Assembly: GCF_000195635.1 (NCBI RefSeq)
Contig: NZ_GL882689.1
Coordinates: 124,001-188,000 of the forward strand
DNA length: 64,000 nucleotides
Origin: Bacteroides fluxus YIT 12057
GTDB taxonomy: Bacteria > Bacteroidota > Bacteroidia > Bacteroidales > Bacteroidaceae
Direction of reading: 5' to 3'
In this document: positions 60,557-64,000 of the stretch, piece by piece
How the letters are laid out: each line of letters starts with the position of its first letter
Numbering within the stretch: the stretch's first letter is position 1
Translations under genes and position numbers: made by a program
The notes under the pieces: model-generated
Database searches by the model: none
Seen by the model: the letters and a program-made list of their open reading frames with translations, nothing else
What the model was told of the DNA's origin: nothing

Positions 60557-61419
60557 CTTGTTCTTTTCTTTTTATTGCGGAGCAGATAGATTTCCTTTAC
60601 AAATCCTACCATGAACACGTGCGAGTAGGTATGTGTCTTTATTTCATTGACCTTGGCTTGTTGGGCGTCCCATACGTATGCAAGGCGCATTTTAGCTTTC
60701 CCTACAGGGAAGTCCACTGTCAGCATTTGCCTCAGTGAGGGCTGGTTGTGCAGGGATGTGAAGTTGATAACCCCATTCCAGTGCCCTAATGTAAATATCT
60801 CATAATAAGACTGGCCGTAGTTTGGCATGAACATGACACCTATTAGCGGAAGATTGATTTGATAGCGTAGCGTCAAAGGACAACTCTTGATACGCAGGTT
60901 CCAGATTGCCATGCCCGAAGCATCGAGGTTGATATAGGCACGTGCCTGGGCAGGGTTGTTGCCGTTGCGTAAGTTATAGACAAAGCCTCCATTGATGTCT
61001 GCCAACCCTCCGGCAAGCAGCTTGAAATTGCTTGTGATAGGGAAATGATAGTGCAGGCCATAATTCCAGTTCGCCAATCCGGAAAAAGCGTTGTTGTTGT
61101 CCACTTTATTATGCGTATACCCCAGATTTGCCTGGAAGAAGCTTTGCAGGGATATGCGGCCGTTCATCCAATTGGTCATCCGTATGCTTTCGCGTGAGAT
61201 ACGGAAATCCACTCCGGTATATTCTTGCGGGGACAGATAGGTGTCAAAAACATTGGTGAGACCTGCACCGTATAGAGTAGCGCGTGTGATAAAACGGTTC
61301 CTGGTTGCAGAGTCGGTACGCAACTCTTGCACGGCAATGTCTTCCACATCCTGTGCAAAGGTCTTGCCTCCCAGCGATATCAAGCATCCGATGATTATGC
61401 AAATCCTGTAAATCTTCAT
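60553..61419 (-). CDS. DUF3316 family exported protein
   Basis: A 288-residue protein with a signal peptide (GGKTFAQ, about 23) and a body of alternating aromatic and hydrophobic strands that looks like an outer-membrane barrel or periplasmic beta protein. I recognise it as the DUF3316 type found in Bacteroides; no function is known. It lies between parC (42 nt upstream) and the S41 protease gene, with which it overlaps by 4 nt. Confidence 0.7.
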   Translation of the reverse strand: MKIYRICIIIGCLISLGGKTFAQDVEDIAVQELRTDSATRNRFITRATLYGAGLTNVFDTYLSPQEYTGVDFRISRESIRMTNWMNGRISLQSFFQANLGYTHNKVDNNNAFSGLANWNYGLHYHFPITSNFKLLAGGLADINGGFVYNLRNGNNPAQARAYINLDASGMAIWNLRIKSCPLTLRYQINLPLIGVMFMPNYGQSYYEIFTLGHWNGVINFTSLHNQPSLRQMLTVDFPVGKAKMRLAYVWDAQQAKVNEIKTHTYSHVFMVGFVKEIYLLRNKKKRTR

Positions 61420-61461
61420 TCTTAATTGAGTATATTGTCAATGTTCGGGGAGATATGGCTT

Positions 61462-64000
61462 TTAGAACAGTTTCATTTGTCCCGTCATTTCATCCAGTAT
61501 ATCTCCTTCACTTTTACCATGATCCGGGTCCAGTATCTCCGGTTCGTCCGCAATTTCCTGCACCTCGGGTGCCTGTGGCTCTTCGGGTTGGCGGGTAGGC
61601 TCCAGTTCATTGATTGTTTCGATGGTAAAAGTCGTCAGACGTTTTCCTTTGGCCTTGAAGCCTTTTACGGCAATGAAATCATCTGCTTCTACAATCAATG
61701 GTTCACGGAAACTGTCATGACCGCCGAAGACTACTTCCAGACGTGGATAGTATTCATCCGTCAGTAAAATGAGACTGGTGTTCTTGTTTTCACCCAAGTA
61801 GTTTTGTTTGCGTGAGGTTGCTTCAAAGCAGAAACGCTTGATGTATGGGTAGTTCTGTTGGTCGGCATCGTACAGAACGGCTGTCCATACTTTATTGGGG
61901 TCATACTTCTCCAATACGCGGATACTGTCTTCGTAGTGATTGTTCAGGTCGAAATTGGTGATGTAGAACTCACCGTTATTCTGTACTACGAGGATGGAGT
62001 CATCACTCTGGAACTCGCCGAGGTATTCTCCGCGGCTGTCATAATTGAGGCGCAGTACATCACGGTCAAACCATACTTTGCGTCCGCCCAGGGTGGAGCC
62101 TCCACGTTGTTTCAGTGCGATCTTGTGAACGGGAAGTTTCGTCAGGATGTTTCCCATAGCTTGCCGTCCCTTGATATTGATGGCGCTAAAGTCCTCTTCA
62201 AAGATAATACGCCGTACACGCGGGTTCGGTTTCAATGTTACTTTGATGATTTCGGCCTCGCCGTTTGGATTGGCGGTGAAATAGGTGATGCGAGAGTCGG
62301 GGGTTCCTTGGGTTACGTCGTATTCACGGTCACGCACTACGCTGGTCACGGCAAAACGTTTGATGTAGCTGGTCCCTTCTTTCCCGTCACGGTAGCATAC
62401 GTTGTAGATGGTACGTTTGTCATTCTTCTTGAATACGTTGGCATAAAGGATGTTTTTGCCCACGAACTTCTTGTCGGCAACAGGAGTGATGATGTATTTC
62501 CCGTCCCGGAAGAAAATAATTACGTCGTCGATCGGTGAGCAGTTGGCGATAAACTCATCCTTTTTTAAGCCCGTACCGATGAAGCCTTCTTCACGGTTGA
62601 TATATAACTTCTCATTGGCTTCGATAACCTTGGTAGCTTCAATGGTGTCGAAGTTACGCAATTCCGTACGGCGCGGAAATTCTTTACCGTATTTTTCTTT
62701 CAGCATACGGAACCAGTCAACGGTATATTCCACAATGTTTGCCAGATGACGGTCAATTTCCTCAATGTCTGCTTTCATACGGGCGATAAGTTCTTCGGCT
62801 TTGTCGGAGTTGAACTTGAGGATGCGTGCCATTTTGATTTCCATCAATCTGAGGATGTCATCTTTGGTCACTTCACGGATGAAAGTGGGGTAATAGGGAG
62901 TGAGACGGTTGTCAATATGTTCACAGGCGGCATCCATATTTTTGGCTTGCTCAAACTCTTTGTCCTTATAGATGCGTTCTTCGATGAAGATTTTCTCCAA
63001 CGAGGCAAAATGCAAATTTTCCCGTATTTCATTGCGGCGGATTTCCAACTCTTGCCGCAGTAAATCCAATGTATTGTTTACGGATTTCCGCAGTACGTCG
63101 CTCACGGTGAGGAAGTGCGGCTTCTGGTTGTCAATGACACAGCAGTTGGGAGAGATACTTACTTCGCAGTCAGTGAAGGCATATAGTGCATCAATGGTTT
63201 TATCGGACGAGACTCCCGGTGCCAGGTGTACAAGGATTTCTACACTGCCGGAGGTAAGGTCTTCCACTTTCCGGATTTTGATTTTTCCTTTTTCGCTGGC
63301 TTTGACTATGGAGTCACAGACACTGGCAACTGTCTTGCCGTATGGAATCTCTTTGATGGCAAGTGTCTTATTGTCGATTTTTTCTATTTTTGAGCGTACA
63401 CGTACTGCTCCGCCCCGTTCTCCGTCATTGTACTTGGATACGTCAATAGAACCTCCGGTCTGAAAATCCGGATATAATTTAAAGTCTTCTTTATGCAGAT
63501 ATTTGATGGAGGCATCGCAAAGTTCATTGAAGTTATGCGGCAGGATTTTCGAAGATAACCCGACAGCTATACCTTCTACTCCTTGAGCCAACAATAAGGG
63601 GAACTTTACGGGGAGCGTCACCGGTTCCTTGTTGCGCCCGTCGTAGGAAAGTTTCCATTCCGTTGTCTTGGGGTTGAATACCACGTCCAGAGCGAATTTG
63701 GAAAGACGTGCTTCAATGTAGCGGGATGCGGCGGCGCTGTCGCCGGTCAATATATTACCCCAGTTTCCCTGACAATCTACAAGGAGGTCTTTTTGGCCAA
63801 GCTGCACTAAAGCGTCTGCAATGGAAGCATCTCCATGCGGGTGAAACTGCATGGTATGACCTACGATGTTGGCAACTTTGTTGTAACGTCCGTCTTCCAT
63901 GCGCCTCATGGAATGCAGGATACGTCGTTGCACCGGTTTTAAACCATCCATAATGTGTGGAACAGCACGCTCTAGTATAACGTAGGAGGCATAGTCCAGA
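61462..64000 (-). CDS. parC: Topoisomerase IV/gyrase subunit A (N-terminus cut by window edge)
   Basis: About 845 residues are visible; the gene continues beyond 64000, since the frame stays open through LDYASYVILERAVPHIMDGLKP. The winged-helix and catalytic region carries the DNA-cleaving tyrosine in AAASRY (Tyr at about 95 of the visible part), preceded by HPHGD, then the tower and coiled coil and C-terminal blades. The C-terminal domain lacks an obvious GyrA box and ends in an acidic tail (about 785-830), which favours ParC over GyrA. The internal ATG at 63951 is not the true start. Confidence 0.88.
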   Translation of the reverse strand, partial: LDYASYVILERAVPHIMDGLKPVQRRILHSMRRMEDGRYNKVANIVGHTMQFHPHGDASIADALVQLGQKDLLVDCQGNWGNILTGDSAAASRYIEARLSKFALDVVFNPKTTEWKLSYDGRNKEPVTLPVKFPLLLAQGVEGIAVGLSSKILPHNFNELCDASIKYLHKEDFKLYPDFQTGGSIDVSKYNDGERGGAVRVRSKIEKIDNKTLAIKEIPYGKTVASVCDSIVKASEKGKIKIRKVEDLTSGSVEILVHLAPGVSSDKTIDALYAFTDCEVSISPNCCVIDNQKPHFLTVSDVLRKSVNNTLDLLRQELEIRRNEIRENLHFASLEKIFIEERIYKDKEFEQAKNMDAACEHIDNRLTPYYPTFIREVTKDDILRLMEIKMARILKFNSDKAEELIARMKADIEEIDRHLANIVEYTVDWFRMLKEKYGKEFPRRTELRNFDTIEATKVIEANEKLYINREEGFIGTGLKKDEFIANCSPIDDVIIFFRDGKYIITPVADKKFVGKNILYANVFKKNDKRTIYNVCYRDGKEGTSYIKRFAVTSVVRDREYDVTQGTPDSRITYFTANPNGEAEIIKVTLKPNPRVRRIIFEEDFSAINIKGRQAMGNILTKLPVHKIALKQRGGSTLGGRKVWFDRDVLRLNYDSRGEYLGEFQSDDSILVVQNNGEFYITNFDLNNHYEDSIRVLEKYDPNKVWTAVLYDADQQNYPYIKRFCFEATSRKQNYLGENKNTSLILLTDEYYPRLEVVFGGHDSFREPLIVEADDFIAVKGFKAKGKRLTTFTIETINELEPTRQPEEPQAPEVQEIADEPEILDPDHGKSEGDILDEMTGQMKLF

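Overview
The window is a chromosomal segment of a gut Bacteroidales, most probably Bacteroides (species not determined). Three SusC/SusD-type outer-membrane pairs, the Bacteroidota -33/-7 promoter pattern (TTTG, about 19 nt, TAnnTTTG), a glycine-lipid acyltransferase pair and a SusR-like regulator all point there. It is nearly all vertical core genome, with one short horizontally acquired islet.

Regions. (1) 1-9987, minus strand: the division and cell-wall (dcw) cluster, in transcription order mraZ, rsmH, ftsL, ftsI-type PBP, murE, mraY, murD, ftsW, murG (cut by the window edge). murF is absent between murE and mraY. Two MraZ-type boxes lie upstream of mraZ. (2) 10.4-11.7 kb: two near-identical ECF sigma factors in tandem, each its own unit. 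(3) 11.9-13.8 kb: glsA-glsB, glycine-lipid synthesis, closed by a 17-bp terminator shared with convergent aspA. (4) 13.9-22.3 kb: aspA, dgt, then dut, a TPR lipoprotein, a DUF4292 lipoprotein and an EnvC-like factor as a plus-strand operon, then a convergent M20 deacylase. (5) 22.5-27.2 kb: a SusC/SusD pair with no enzymes nearby, then a long-chain acyl-CoA ligase. (6) 29.2-33.0 kb: an islet between two strong terminators with a truncated integrase, a hipB-hipA toxin-antitoxin pair, two further HipB-type antitoxins without kinases, palindromic operators and a 21-bp tandem repeat. (7) 33.0-41.9 kb: M16 protease (minus) diverging from prfB, a 43-aa membrane protein, a CYTH phosphatase, a DUF4010 membrane protein and an outer-membrane barrel receptor. 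(8) 41.9-59.2 kb, all minus: a polysaccharide utilization locus read as SusR-like regulator, SusC, SusD, SusC, SusD, GH3, endonuclease/exonuclease/phosphatase-fold lipoprotein, GH144-like lipoprotein. (9) 59.3-64.0 kb, minus: tRNA-Leu(UAG), S41 protease, DUF3316 protein and topoisomerase IV subunit A (parC, cut by the window edge).

Functional reading. The PUL combines a GH144-like endo-beta-1,2-glucanase with a GH3 glucosidase, so beta-1,2-glucan is the best substrate guess. The EEP-fold lipoprotein between them suggests removal of a phosphodiester substituent, such as the phosphoglycerol found on bacterial cyclic beta-1,2-glucans. This and the islet with three HipB-type regulators and one kinase are the most interesting things here. 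All names come from reading motifs; no database search was run.
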